Source: Isoperla grammatica (Eukaryota > Arthropoda > Insecta > Plecoptera > Perlodidae). Taken from it: a DNA stretch of 64,000 bases. Shown here piece after piece: positions 11,663-24,222 of the stretch. The DNA lies in NCBI GenBank assembly GCA_945910005.1, contig OX246744.1, forward strand, positions 42,396,777-42,460,776. Reading direction: 5' to 3'. The notes below the pieces were generated by a model. It did no database searches. It was not told where the DNA came from and saw only the letters and a program-made list of their open reading frames with translations. Each line of letters begins with the position of its first letter. The stretch's first letter is position 1. The translations under genes were made by a program, and so were the position numbers.

Positions 11663-12612
11663 CTATATCTCATTAGCCTATTATAATTTGTGTTTATTTT
11701 TTTTTCTCTCTTCCTTATTCCTTCTTCCTTGATCGATATTTTTCAGTTATTATGCCTACTTGTTCTTTGAGTAATTTAACACATTTTCCCCTGTTAAATT
11801 AAATTGTTTAATCTGTTGTTTATTATAATGTAGTTTAGCTACATAATAATAAAAAATAAAAATAAAAAAGTAATAGTGTTTAGTTATTTTTGTTTCATTC
11901 AATATCAATCGATGATTTCCAGTAAACAGAGAGAAACTCGAGTAAAAGTGTTGATGAAAACGAACGTTTTAACTTATTTTTTATTAATTTATTTATAAAT
12001 GCAAATTAATGCTAATTTCTTATAAATGAGTGCTAAATTAATTAGTTTTTGAGGTAAAAACGCACATCTCTCTAGGTAGTATATTATGTCGCGTCCGACA
12101 GGTAGTAATTACGATTATTTACTTGTTTACTCACTAAATTGAAGGCGTGACCTCAGAAGGTCATTCAAAAGTTCACAACTTCAATAAGCACCGTTATTTT
12201 ATTGATAATCTGTGGCTTGTCCTCCATCACTTCACTTCATTTGTTGATTGTTTTCCTGCTGGCTTGCAAGAAGCCTACTGACAATTCAAGAGGGAAATGT
12301 AAACAGAACAGGAGGGGAAGTAAAATGCAAAAAAAACTTACCAGTTATTTAATAAAATGTCTCAAACATACAATTTTGATGAAAATTGAAAATATTCTTT
12401 AAAAAAAAAAACACATTTACAATGGACGTTTTATTGAAAAATCCAACAATCGGTAAAACTTAATTAAACAACAATAGAAAATTAATTCGTTAAAATACAC
12501 AAGACATTTTTTTTTTGAAATACAAAAAGGTACCTTTATCAGGTTGGGAACGCCGCAATTGTCGTACTTTAAAGTTCCCGTCTGGGTCCATGACTCTGCC
12601 TGTCGTAACAGG
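11663..12612. other. AT-rich spacer
   Basis: Dominated by A/T-rich, low-complexity sequence. No exon or family is recognised. Confidence 0.45.
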
Positions 12613-13040
12613 CGACTAGACTTGGTCCAGTAGCTAGCATCCCTGCTTCCGATGCAGAAGGTCCCGGGTTCAAATCCCGCTTCAGGCAAGTCTTTTTTAA
12701 CTTCTAATATGGATTCAATTCCATTACTCCTTGTCTACGGAATAAGTAAACGGTGACTTTGGAGCCGTCCTAGCAACGAAGCACTCAATAAATTCAAAGT
12801 TGTTCTGAATCAGCCTTGTTGATTCTGACATCTGTCCGCAGGTGTTCGCACTGTCCAATCACTGATTCATATGTTTCATATTTTAAATATCGATCTTTGA
12901 TGGGTTATCGCTCACTCGTCGATGGTGTTCGGAGCCTACAGGGTTGGTTTAGTCGTTTTAAATTAAAGTCCCCCACTGGAAATCAGTCTTGTTACTGAGT
13001 GGGTAGACTCTAAATGTGAATTTATTTATTTTATTTTTTT
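12613..13040 (+). mobile_element. SINE3 copy, near full length
   Basis: The tRNA-like head (CTTGGTCCAGTAGCTAGCAT as A-box region, GGGTTCAAATCCCG as B box) is followed by the conserved SINE3 body and the terminal GTGGGTAGACTCTAAATGTG plus ATTTATTT tail. The head resembles a Gly- or Trp-type tRNA. The A box is degenerate compared with the copy at 62 kb. Confidence 0.85.
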
Positions 13041-14122
13041 ATGAGGTTACCCCCTGGGCCCCGAGACATAAGTCTAGGGTAGCTTTTCTCGAGCCCTTGA
13101 CTTAGCTCGTTCAATAACCTGGATACCAATTAATGCAGTATCGTGTAATTTAATTCGCGCACAATCTCGACCAAGGCTAAGCCTTATTATTACATTCATG
13201 TATGCACATACATTTACATGCATTTCTTAGCTACGCAAACACAGTACTTGGATTAAAAATGTGTGTGATAGAATATTTTTTAAATTAACGAAGCCTCGCA
13301 TTATTTATTATTTCCCGTTGCCACGGTCACCGATATCTCACGCGCAAACATAAAAATAAAAAATTTCCGAGAAGAATTTTAATCGTCGCACATTGTTGCT
13401 ATTTGCTGGCACATGATATTGATAGCGTTGTAAAGTACCCAGCAAAGTGAACAAATGATTTTTGAAAATAAATATCGTTGATTTATATCAACAACACTAA
13501 AGAAGTGATCTCTGTTTTCTAAATTTGAGCAACAAATACAAAAGTTGTGACTGGCGTGCCAACATTTTTAATTTTATTTATTTATTTTATTATAGTTTTG
13601 AAACACCAATATTGATGATTTAAATCAATAAAATCATGATTTTTGATTTTTTTTTTAAATAAAAAAATCACACCCTGGTACCCCAGTAAGGGCCAGTATT
13701 ACGAGCAGCCAATAAGAAAGTAAGTAGATAACGACTTGTTTTCACCATGGCAACCACCAATCAGAAGCCTAAGAAATCATGAACCTAATGGCTTTTTAGC
13801 TCCTATATACTTCATTATTAGCCATTCATAATACCAGGCCTAATTGAATTAAGATATTTTCAATTAGTTAATTTAATAATACCATTTGCGATGTAAAAAG
13901 CATCGAGTTTTTAATCTGTGGAAGACATTTCGCCGACTGTCATATTCCTAAAACAAACCCTTTGACAACCTAACCTATTAGTGTCGAATAACTTCGTTGC
14001 CTTCCTCAGCTACATAGTGCAAATAAATGCGTCATTTAGAAAAGTAATTGGATTAGGTAGTTATTTGAGTGAAATTAAGACCTCATGGGTAGGGCCCACC
14101 TACTTATCTTTACTTAAGGCTC
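13041..14122. other. AT-rich spacer
   Basis: Some poly-A and T stretches and no supported feature. Possible TE debris only. Confidence 0.4.
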
Positions 14123-14575
14123 CGAGTTTGGCCACTGAGGGCGCTAGTGAAAACGAATAAAGCGCTCAAAGTGGCAATGTCAGGCAACTTTTGCGATGAA
14201 GCAGCGTCGTTCTTCCTACGTCGATAATGGCAAATTGTGAAAATTGTTTGATAAAATACGGCTTTTAAAATTTGTGGGCATATTATAAATCCCATCAGTA
14301 AATCTTAAAAGGCAAGGCGCCATTTAAATCAGGACACGTTTTAGACTTGCAAACAACAAACAACACAAAACAAACACAAACAAAACAAGAAGACAATAAA
14401 AAACAAAATTATACACAAAACCAAATAACAAAACAAAATGAAAACACACAACAACAAAGAACAAGATATTTCACAATACTATCCGGCACTATTTTCAACC
14501 GCGGAATGCAACCTTCACCAATAATTTGCTACATTTGGCAACATATAGCGCTGTCTGTACTTACACACGGTGTCT
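14123..14575 (+). repeat. dispersed repeat RD copy 2, interrupted
   Basis: Matches the repeat at 11.46 kb, then is interrupted by about 250 bp that includes an A/C-rich low-complexity stretch (14350-14465). It resumes at ATATAGCGCTGT. The inserted segment is unclassified. Confidence 0.7.
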
Positions 14576-14934
14576 TCAGGGTAGGCACTTTAGAAGCGAG
14601 TAATTATAATTTAATAGCTTTTCAAAAGTATTTCTGTAACACTGGATAATGATGTTGATTGTTGCTTTACTTCTCCATCAATGCAGGAATGTTCAAGACG
14701 ATAAAAATGACGGATAAATACAAAACAGCATGATTGATCTATAAACCGTATGCGGGATACGAACCCACATAGGCGATAGTTTTGGGAACCACATGCTTGA
14801 AACAATATGTGCCAACCTTCGATTTCCAATGCAAAGGTAAGTGACAATAAAAGAGGATTTTGTTTTTGTCATAATTATTATGACGTCGACTGAATCAGTG
14901 TTACGTTTCGTACACACATTGACACAATCAAAGA
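14576..14934. other. spacer with a tRNA-like fragment
   Basis: On the minus strand GGGTTCGTATCCCGC near 14750-14770 looks like a T arm or B box, but no A box or cloverleaf can be placed. It is probably a SINE relic. Confidence 0.4.
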
Positions 14935-17044
14935 ACAATGTAGTCGCCTAGCAACAGACTGTTTGTCCCACAGCCCCCTCTATACAACAATGTAGTCGCC
15001 TAGCAACAGACTGTTTGTCCCACAGCCCCCTCTATACAACAATGTAGCCGCCTAGCAACAGACTGTTTGTCTCACAGCCCCCTCTATACAACAATGTAGC
15101 CGCCTAGCAACAGACTGTTTGTCCCACAGCCCCTCTATACAACAATGTAGTCGCCTAGCAACAGACTGTTTGTCTCACAGCCCCCTCTATACAACAATGT
15201 AGTCGCCTAGCAACAGACTGTTTGTCTCACAGCCCCCTCTATACAACAATGTAGCCGCCTAGCAACAGACTGTTTGTCTCACAGCCCCTCTATACAACAA
15301 TGTAGCCGCCTAGCAACAGACTGTTTGTCTCACAGCCCCCTCTATACAACAATGTAGTCGCCTAGCAACAGACTGTTTGTCCCACAGCCCCCTCTATACA
15401 ACAATGTAGCCGCCTAGCAACAGACTGTTTGTCTCACAGCCCCTCTATACAACAATGTAGTCGCCTAGCAACAGACTGTTTGTCCCACAGCCCCCTCTAT
15501 ACAACAATGTAGTCGCCTAGCAACAGACTGTTTGTCTCACAGCCCCTCTATACAACAATGTAGCCGCCTAGCAACAGACTGTTTGTCTCACAGCCCCCTC
15601 TATACAACAATGTAGCCGCCTAGCAACAGACTGTTTGTCTCACAGCCCCCCTATACAACAATGTAGCCGCCTAGCAACAGACTGTTTGTCCCACAGCCCC
15701 TCTATACAACAATGTAGTCGCCTAGCAACAGACTGTTTGTCTCACAGCCCCCTCTATACAACAATGTAGTCGCCTAGCAACAGACTGTTTGTCTCACAGC
15801 CCCCTCTATACAACAATGTAGCCGCCTAGCAACAGACTGTTTGTCTCACAGCCCCTCTATACAACAATGTAGCCGCCTAGCAACAGACTGTTTGTCTCAC
15901 AGCCCCCTCTATACAACAATGTAGTCGCCTAGCAACAGACTGTTTGTCCCACAGCCCCCTCTATACAACAATGTAGTCGCCTAGCAACAGACTGTTTGTC
16001 TCACAGCCCCTCTATACAACAATGTAGCCGCCTAGCAACAGACTGTTTGTCTCACAGCCCCCTCTATACAACAATGTAGCCGCCTAGCAACAGACTGTTT
16101 GTCTCACAGCCCCCTCTATACAACAATGTAGTCGCCTAGCAACAGACTGTTTGTCTCACAGCCCCCTCTATACAACAATGTAGTCGCCTAGCAACAGACT
16201 GTTTGTCTCACAGCCCCTCTATACAACAATGTAGCCGCCTAGCAACAGACTGTTTGTCTCACAGCCCCTCTATACAACAATGTAGCCGCCTAGCAACAGA
16301 CTGTTTGTCCCACAGCCCCCTCTATACAACAATGTAGCCGCCTAGCAACAGACTGTTTGTCTCACAGCCCCTCTATACAACAATGTAGCCGCCTAGCAAC
16401 AGACTGTTTGTCTCACAGCCCCTCTATACAACAATGTAGCCGCCTAGCAACAGACTGTTTGTCTCACAGCCCCCTCTATACAACAATGTAGCCGCCTAGC
16501 AACAGACTGTTTGTCTCACAGCCCCCTCTATACAACAATGTAGTCGCCTAGCAACAGACTGTTTGTCTCACAGCCCCTCTATACAACAATGTAGCCGCCT
16601 AGCAACAGACTGTTTGTCTCACAGCCCCCTCTATACAACAATGTAGCCGCCTAGCAACAGACTGTTTGTCACACAGCCCCCTCTATACAACAATGTAGTC
16701 GCCTAGCAACAGACTGTTTGTCTCACAGCCCCCTCTATACAACAATGTAGTCGCCTAGCAACAGACTGTTTGTCTCACAGCCCCTCTATACAACAATGTA
16801 GCCGCCTAGCAACAGACTGTTTGTCCCACAGCCCCCTCTATACAACAATGTAGCCGCCTAGCAACAGACTGTTTGTCTCACAGCCCCTCTATACAACAAT
16901 GTAGCCGCCTAGCAACAGACTGTTTGTCCCACAGCCCCCTCTATACAACAATGTAGTCGCCTAGCAACAGACTGTTTGTCTCACAGCCCCTCTATACAAC
17001 AATGTAGCCGCCTAGCAACAGACTGTTTGTCCCACAGCCCCCTA
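14935..17044 (+). repeat. 52-bp satellite array, 41 copies
   Basis: Head-to-tail units with words TAGTCGCCTAGCAACAGACT and CACAGCCCCCTCTATACAAC, 51 or 52 bp long. Nearly all variation falls at three places: T or C in TAGYCGCC, C or T in TGTCYCAC (one A), and four or five C in the C run. Outside these, units are essentially identical over 2.1 kb, pointing to recent amplification or strong homogenisation. There are no variable spacers, so it is not a CRISPR array. It ends abruptly in a truncated unit. Confidence 0.98.
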
Positions 17045-17887
17045 TAACTACTAATGTTATTCACATGCCAAGGGTCACTACGCACAACAGTACCGAGGCT
17101 ATTTCCACACATGTCTTGTCTTCACTGTCAATGTCAACAGCCACCAGTGGCGTGCGGCCCACCATAGCTTGGGCTCCACCAGTGGCGTGCGGCCTGCCAA
17201 AGCTTGGGCCAGTACTCCGTACAATCAACATATTTGTATATGAAAATCCACATAATATCTCTTGAAAGTCAGTAAATGCAGATGGGTGGATTATGTTATG
17301 TACAGTGTTGTAGTGATAAGCTCTTCTTCCCAAAAGACAAATACACAATTCAAATCCAGCCCTGTAGAAATTTAAGTTAAAAAAATCGTTGAAATCTTCG
17401 GGGAATCAACAATTGCCACTAACAAATTTATTACCAATGAAAATTAATTTTGAATCTTTTGTGAATCAGCACTTGAAGAAGTTACAATGTCCGAATGAGA
17501 ACACAAACGTACTACGTAGGGATGGTAAAAAGCGATCACGATTAAAATACGCCCCCACACACACATTTTTTTTTTAAAATTGAAATTTGAAATTATTTTA
17601 TTATTTAAATTAAATTTTTATTCTCAACGTGGGTAGGCTACACCGCGCATAGGGCTGATGACAGTGACAAGCAAAGAAAGTCTGCGGCTGCACACTACAG
17701 GGAAGTGCTTTAAGATTGAGGAGACTAGAAATAATCATAATTGATATTCTGACCTGCAACAAAGATAATTTAATTTCACGTTTATTTTTCTATTATTAAT
17801 CTACCGTCGCGTTTCAACGTTTTAACGAACCTTCCCTACACAAATACAATGGATATTCCAATGTTTAAAAAATGTGCTCTCAAATAT
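17045..17887. other. spacer with hAT-end fragments
   Basis: Two nearby copies of CCACCAGTGGCGTGCGGCC (17150-17195) resemble hAT terminal repeats, but no partner ends or 8-bp duplications were found. A segment near 17640-17690 (ACCGCGCATAGGGCTGATGA) recurs near 63.15 kb. Confidence 0.45.
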
Positions 17888-18096
17888 GGGCCTGGATTCA
17901 TTTGAGGTCAAAAGTCTTTTTCTCTAAGACCGGCCTAACTTTGGACATCTTGTAAAACCAGCCCCAGGTCACACATGAAGAAGTTACTAATTCCTGGTAG
18001 GAACAAGGGCACAATGAACACTCCAATAGTATGTTTTAAAATCTGTTCTATTGCCGACATTACACGACTCAATACTTTCGTCAAACTTATTGAATA

Positions 18097-18812
18097 GGGA
18101 AGGCTCACACATTTTTTTTATTCGCTTACTGGTTACCTCAAGTTAAAATAAACGGGAACTAATTGGTTTAGGCTCGAAAGGTGCATTAACATCGCTTTAA
18201 CAGCAGGTCAAATATATTGCTGTCAAAACACGCTCAGAAACGGACCTGCGCCATCTTGCTCGTAATTATAAGGTTCTGACGTCATAACTATGGAAACAAT
18301 CATTTTATATCATACAAATAGTACTGAAATCCCACCTTTTAGTATTGCTCTCATAAGACTTTAACTGAACCAACGTTTATTTCTAGTTAGTAAATGAACA
18401 CTGCTCAACATTAATTTACAACAATATGTTAAATAATTGCATTATTTTAAACACGTTTTGGTAAATACTGTATCAAAATGTATTTTCTGAAGAAAACAGT
18501 GGTATAAAAGACATTGTTGTAAAGTCACTGCATCCTAGATATTGTAAAATGTCCAACTTAATATCTTTGATATTATTAAGAATACTTCAAGGAGGCAGTT
18601 GTTGACAAGAGTTATGACGTCACGAGCCGTTTTTCTAGTATTAAGCCGTTTTTTTTTTACGGAGCGGTAAGTTCCAAATTTCAAACTTTAAAAGCTAATA
18701 GAATTGGAAATATACACTTCTCAGATATAAAAATTATATAGCCCGTACTTTTTGATAATGGCCTTCTGTTTTTAGGTACTTTGAGGAATATTTATTTTTT
18801 ATGAGCCTTCCC
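18097..18812 (-). mobile_element. M4 element copy 2 (716 bp)
   Basis: Ends GGGAAGGCTCA and TGAGCCTTCCC, flanked by TA. It is collinear and inverted relative to the copy at 10.07-11.43 kb. It lacks the hAT present there and so records the empty site (ATGTCTTTTATACC on the matching strand). Confidence 0.88.
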
Positions 18813-19092
18813 TATTCAAGAACAAAAGCGGATCAAAAACAGTTTGGTAAAAAATTGCAACAATATAGCTTCTATTAATTGTAGTGTTGTAAAGGTTGAA
18901 ATATTTCAATGCAATAATTCAATTTGAAATATTTCAATGCAATATTTCAAACCCTCATTGAAATATTTCAAATTTTTGAAAGATTTGTAAATAGTAATAA
19001 TTTGAATAAAAAAACAGGAAAGGCAAAATGCGATTTGTAATTGTGTGCTATTTTTACCATTTGAGTTGTGTATTATGTTGAACCTTATCCTA

Positions 19093-19392
19093 GAGGTCAG
19101 TTCGGGTAATCATTTTTTGGAATCGGGTACCCGTTTTATTACCCGGGGCCCAGCAATACAAAAAAATGGTTTTGGCTAATTTGTGTTAAGACTATTTGTG
19201 GATGGATACTCGAAGTGATGTAGGTAGAAAATAATACTCAATGACAATATTGTATATAGACGTATTACGTACTGAATCTGAAATATACGAAAATGGGAGT
19301 TTTGAAAGTTTCTCAACCTGTAATTTCGGTAAAGTATATGGGTTTTAAAAAGGACCCAGGTAGACGTCTACCCAGCTACCCGAACCGACCTC
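19093..19392. mobile_element. TA-flanked foldback MITE
   Basis: TIRs GAGGTCAGTTCGGGTA and TACCCGAACCGACCTC with one difference, flanked by TA, 300 bp, no coding content. Confidence 0.75.
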
Positions 19393-19890
19393 TAATTGTA
19401 CCGGTAACTGAAATTGTACTTACTTTTTGTAGGCCTACACACACAGTTACCTCAATCGATACAAAATTAAATAAAGAGGCCTACATTATCTGATTACCAC
19501 ATTAAATGTATGTTATTGCAAGTCATTATCATTTCAAATCCAATTTAACCATCCAGTTATGATGTAATAAGCCCGTATTTAGTAACGGTTTTTTAAATGT
19601 AACATACAATATAAGGAATATGAAAAAATATAAAATTTAACATACTTCATGTTTTTTGAAATATTTCAAAATATTTCATGAAATATTTCAAGTTTATAAG
19701 TTTCATGAAATTTTTCATCACTAATTAATTGATGCTTTTTTTGTCCTTGAATTCATTAAGTTTGACGAAAGTATTGAGCCGTGTAATGTGGGTATAACAT
19801 ATTTTCCTGGATTGACAAGAGGTTCAAAGTTAGGCAGGTCTTAGAGATAAGACCAAAACCAGACTAAGGACTGCTTGTGAATCCGGGCCC

Positions 19891-20159
19891 TGGTCTTGAC
19901 CCAGAATCACGCATACACTTCTTTATACGATCACAAGACCAGGAACTCACAAGTTTACCCGAAGGATAAAGAAACTAACCTTCATGTCGGCGAGTCAGGC
20001 CTGCACATACAATATTTAAATACACTTCGATTTTTGTTGGCAAGATCTTCTTGGGTTAGTCAGCAGAAAATCCCCTGCGTCATTGCGCAGAGAAAAACAA
20101 GCAAGCCATGACGTTCACGGGAATGTTGCGTACTAGTGGAGCTGGGGCGCCTCATAGTA
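19891..20159. other. unannotated spacer
   Basis: No recognised feature between the long-TIR element and the next MITE. Confidence 0.4.
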
Positions 20160-20652
20160 TAGTAGCCCCAACGAAAGTATTCGCATACCGATCTCAGGTC
20201 ATTGTCTACGGCCCCTTTCAACCGCGCCAATTGAAAGAAATCAACAGATATACTAGTCCCAACGAAAGTATTCGCATACCGATCTCAGGTCATTGTCTAC
20301 TGCCCCTTTCAACCGCGCTAATTGAAAGAAAATCAACAGATATACTAGTCCCAACGAAAGTATTCGCATACCGATCTCAGGTCATTGTCTACTGCCCCTG
20401 TCAACCGCGCCAATTGAAAGAAAATCAACAGATACCTGGCGTTCTTTCACACTTCCGTAAATGCACAGTTCGGCTTAGTCGAGTGCACAGGCGGTTTGGC
20501 CACACCCACCGTTACAGGTGACCAACGGAAGGTTTTAAATTATCCCCAATGGACCTGTTATTAGATGGTAGGAATTAGCGAGTAGAATTTTAAGTTGTCA
20601 CCTTGGACTCGGCTGTGTCGTAACCATCAGGTTACTTTCGTTGGGGCAACTA
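20160..20652 (-). mobile_element. M3 MITE, A subtype, with triplicated end
   Basis: Outer ends contain CCCCAACGAAAGTATTCGC and CTTTCGTTGGGGCAACTA, flanked by TA. The 91-bp terminal segment, including the TIR, is repeated three times head to tail (20160, 20251, 20342), making the element 493 bp. The rest of the body is the normal M3 sequence in reverse. Because units stay in one reading phase for a while, a 137-codon frame passes through it. That frame is incidental. Confidence 0.9.
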
Positions 20653-21322
20653 TATCAGGTTATTTCAAATGTTGAGAAAGCGTGCCAAGCGGGTATGTCA
20701 GTAGCTTCGTTTGCCTGTTCTGCACTTTTGCATTTTAGTTCACGGTCAGTTCAGTACAGTGCAGAAAGAAGCCGTGTTTAGTTTCCATCGGTGCAATCGT
20801 ACACGCGAACAACCACAAATACCACTGGCTACGGATAAGAACAACGAATTGAAGAAGTAATGTTATATCCCTTCCCTTGGATGGATATATACCTATGCAC
20901 AGACTGACACTTTACTGACTAGAAGAGAGATTATGTGGATTTGCATATACAAATATGTTGGCTGTACGGAGTACTGCAAGAAGAATAGGCCTACTAGGCC
21001 AAAACATTATTCTTACCGTATATAAACGTAAACCTATACTTTTGCAGGCCAAACCTGTTTAATCACAACAAATATGTGTCATTGTTATTGATAGTTAAAA
21101 TTAAATTAGTAACTAGTAATTAATTAATTATAAACATAATCATGTAGCTCTGTTTCTGTAATATGTAATAGGAGAGTATGGTTAAGTTGTAAAAAAAGCG
21201 GAAAGCTTGACTTCGCCAATAAAGACTACTTACATACTTACTTACATATTTGAGATCAATTATGTTAGACCTGGGGGGGCTATTCCTGAAAATTGTCACG
21301 GCGACATAAAATAAACGTGATA
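20653..21322. other. unannotated spacer
   Basis: AT-rich, with no supported exon or repeat family. Confidence 0.4.
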
Positions 21323-21485
21323 CAGTAGTCGTACAGCAACTTCGGTAATGCTTTCGTCATCTATCAATGACGTGTTTACGGTCTCGGCCAACCCGAGCAG
21401 GTATTTGAATTAGCCACGGCCGCTGGTTGGCTGCCGCTCACCCACCCGTGACGGAAGCATCACCGAAGTTGTAGTACGACGACTA
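21323..21485 (-). mobile_element. M1 MITE copy 2 (163 bp)
   Basis: Same 163-bp length and TIR design as the other M1 copies, in the opposite orientation to the one at 8.8 kb. It is TA-flanked, and its right-hand TA is shared with the next small MITE. Confidence 0.9.
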
Positions 21486-21487
21486 TA

Positions 21488-21591
21488 TCTACGTAGTTAT
21501 CACTTCCTATTGGCTGACTGTGCAAAACCTGCTGCTATTGGCTGATTGCTATTCTATCAGTCAATTCAATGGCAAGTGATAACTACTTAGA
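21488..21591. mobile_element. 104-bp foldback MITE abutting M1
   Basis: TIRs TCTACGTAGTTATCACTT and AAGTGATAACTACTTAGA, TA on both sides. The left TA is the same dinucleotide that closes M1 copy 2. Confidence 0.8.
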
Positions 21592-21658
21592 TATCACTTT
21601 TAAAAGTGAATTATGTCACCGTGACAACCTTCAGGACCCCCCCCCCCCCCCAAAGATA

Positions 21659-22711
21659 TACTACAGCCAAAAGTTTAGTATTCGTATACCGAGACCTCAC
21701 ATCCGTATCTATCTACTGCCACTATCATGCGCGTTAATTCACAGACTAGCAACAGATTCCCCCGGCGTTTTTTCACACATTCGTAAATGAAGTCTGCCGC
21801 TGAGTTGAGTGCACACACCTAATTAGCCACGCCCACCGTTACAGGTAACCAACGGAAGGTCGTAAAAATATCTGATATGGCCCCGTTTCACGAAGATGGA
21901 TCTAGATAAATTTCAATTTAAGTGGAATCAGCCTTGGAAAACTTAGTAGACGAATGGAGCCTCGAACTGTTGTTCCCTCTCGGCCCATGCTCTTTTCACC
22001 CTACTCAAACGGCATCTAGATAACATTTACCCTCACCATTGTAACATTTCCGTTGCTCTGTAATTGACTGCACTTCGACCTCCGTAGGCGAATGTTTTCG
22101 TGATTTCTGTAAACCTTCTTTTTCTAGCGTGTACAGTAGGGTCCGACTTCATTTATCTACTGTGGTTTCCAAGCAGTGATGATTTCAGACATTTTTCCTA
22201 GGGGGGGCTGATAAAAATCTGGGGTGTTGCTAAATTAGTAACTCATTTTATGGCTTTTTTTTGACGCCGTGACAAAAGGCAGGGGTGGAGGGGGTTACGG
22301 TCTCTGTTGATACCATCCTTTCAGTTTTCGAATATGAGGTGATTCCTATTTGCCATTCTTACCTTTACCTAACATCGTTTAAATAGAAAATGAAATGTTG
22401 CAACATTTATGTAGATGAGTTTTTCGGGAAATCGATTTATTTCCTAGTCCTATATGAGGTGGAAAAATATACCTCATTTTCTTGTATTTTGAATTTTTCT
22501 TTGCAAATTTACATTACTTCATGTGATTTTTTCAATCTGCTAGGGGCGGGGGCATAACAACTGCCGGGGGGGGGGGGGGGGGGCTCCGCCCCCCCGGGAT
22601 ATGCCTGAAATCATCACTGTTTCCAAGGCTGATAGAACTGTTAAAAATTAAGTTGGTAACATTGGACTCGGCTATGTCGTAAGCATAGAATACTTACGTT
22701 GGGGCAACTTT
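21659..22711 (-). mobile_element. M3 MITE, B subtype, interrupted by other insertions
   Basis: The left part carries AGTATTCGTATACCGAGACC and GCCACGCCCACCGTTACAGG. The right part carries ATTGGACTCGGCTATGTCGT and TACTTACGTTGGGGCAACTT. Between about 21893 and 22640 lies foreign sequence with inner inverted words (ATCAGCCTTGGAAAAC and GTTTCCAAGGCTGAT), itself containing a hAT. This gives three insertion layers. Confidence 0.75.
22174..22619. mobile_element. non-autonomous hAT element H4 (446 bp)
   Basis: TIRs CAGTGATGATTTCAGACAT and ATGCCTGAAATCATCACTG (one difference), with exact 8-bp duplication TTTCCAAG at 22166-22173 and 22620-22627. A G-run of about 18 lies near the right end. No transposase. 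Confidence 0.95.
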
Positions 22712-23964
22712 AGTTGTAGGCAGGTTTGTCCTATAGTTTCGTCACCTCTAAGCCTGGGTCCAGTCAAGCCAAGAACCACGTCCACAGATAATTTATAGGT
22801 TAGAGTGGCCCTCTCGGCTAAGCCTTACGCAATATTAGGTTTTCCTCAAAACGTTCAACAACTGACACGATCTTATAAAGCCGCCCGTCTTTAGTAAAAT
22901 ATAGAGTTACTTCCACACTAGAATATATAACTATCCACATCAAATAAAGTTTCCAATTACCATATCAAGTCTTATATACATTTCGGTCGGTCGTTCAATA
23001 TCATGTTGCACCGCCTCAAAGCAGCAGGTGCAGAAAACTTTAACAACTATTTGCACTAGTTCGGTTACACTATTACAGGCGAACGACAAGCGTGATATTG
23101 CACGGCAAACGAACATGTAAAAGTTCTGATTAGTACAGAAAGTGCAGGACGCGAACGAAGTCCCATTCTGTTGCAACACTGAAGCGGTCTACCCAAAGTG
23201 CTTCGCAAACTTTTGTAACAAACCACTTCTCCTCACCTGTGTTTCTAAATTATGTTTGTTACATATTTATTAAGACTGCCAATAACAAACGTGTTCGCTA
23301 ATGTGTGCTACGGTTTGGCCGGCTACTCATCTACCAAGCAAGATATGAGCCGACAAAGTAGGCAAAGTGTAACCTGTAAATCCCTCAGAGACAAAACAAA
23401 ATTACGTAAGTAACAGAAAATAAAATCTGTTTGGGATCACCCGCACACTTTGAGAAAAGCTGCTACACACGGTCATACATACTTTGCGTTCATCTTACTG
23501 AATTATAATTCAACAAGTTGAATGTAAAGTTCGAAAGTTGAATCGAATATTGAAACCAGTCTAGACGGGCAGCTGAAATGAGCAGAAGATTCTGAAGCCA
23601 CTCCACATTGAAGCAACAGTTGCAAGACCACTCGACACTGCCAGGGCAAATTTTAATGTAAAGCTCATAGTAGAAACGAAACGTTTAGAGCTAATGGGCC
23701 ACGTTTGTGTATTGAACCATTATAATCGTCTTGTAAACCTAGGATTTACTAGAAAAACACAGTTGCCAATTTTATTTTATAATAACGTAAGTCGAATGAA
23801 TGTCACCCTTTTAAAGAACAAGAATTGCAAGGAAATGACAACAGCGCGCTACCTGTTGGCTCTTTAAACCCTATTTCACGGTATATTAGGCAAACATTTG
23901 TCATTAGCTCTAAAACGTTTCGTTTCTACTATGAGCGGACAGGCTTTACTTAGCTTACGGGTCA
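22712..23964. other. unannotated spacer
   Basis: Two copies of the words around ACGAAACGTTTTAGAGC / GCTCTAAAACGTTTCGTTTC face each other (near 23670-23690 and 23908-23930), so an old foldback element of about 270 bp may lie there. No exon is supported. Confidence 0.4.
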
Positions 23965-24222
23965 TGTCATACTAGCCTCAACGTAACTATACTCATACCT
24001 ACGTATCTATTTCCCATTTCATGCACGCTCTTTTAACGAAAACCAACCAGATTCCTGGCGTTCTTTCACACATTCGTAAAGTCGGCCTTCCACATGGGCA
24101 CAAACCTCACTAGTCAGTAGTCACACATGCATATTGTGCGGAATTTTTAGGTATTTAATACTACATGGTCGTAAATTAGTTATCATTAATGGACCTGTTT
24201 CAAATAGATGGTAGGAACCAAA
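23965..24222 (-). mobile_element. diverged M3 MITE fragment
   Basis: Retains GCGTTCTTTCACACATTCGTAAA and flanking M3 words in reverse order. Both TIRs are too decayed to give exact ends. Confidence 0.55.

Larger units (their letters stand above)
17888..19890. mobile_element. long-TIR DNA transposon remnant with nested elements
   Basis: The left end GGGCCTGGATTCA and right end TGAATCCGGGCCC are inverted. Similarity between the arms continues inwards (TCTAAGACCGGCCTAACTTT against its near complement; ACTCAATACTTTCGTCAAAC against its complement), giving terminal repeats of roughly 150-200 bp. An M4 copy is inserted in the left arm and another foldback lies inside. No transposase is visible and the target duplication is unclear, so the superfamily is not assigned. 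Confidence 0.65.

Noticed and set aside
12613..12690. tRNA gene
   Set aside because: A and B boxes are present, but the sequence continues into the SINE3 body and the acceptor stem does not pair. It is a SINE head.
14935..17044. CRISPR-like direct repeats
   Set aside because: Units are contiguous with no unique spacers, and the context is an animal genome. It is a satellite.
17150..17195. Complete hAT element from CAGTGGCGTGCGG words
   Set aside because: Both copies point the same way, and no inverted partner or 8-bp duplication was found.
20108..20521. 137-codon frame with internal repeats
   Set aside because: Translation of the triplicated end of an M3 MITE. The repeats are DNA-level.
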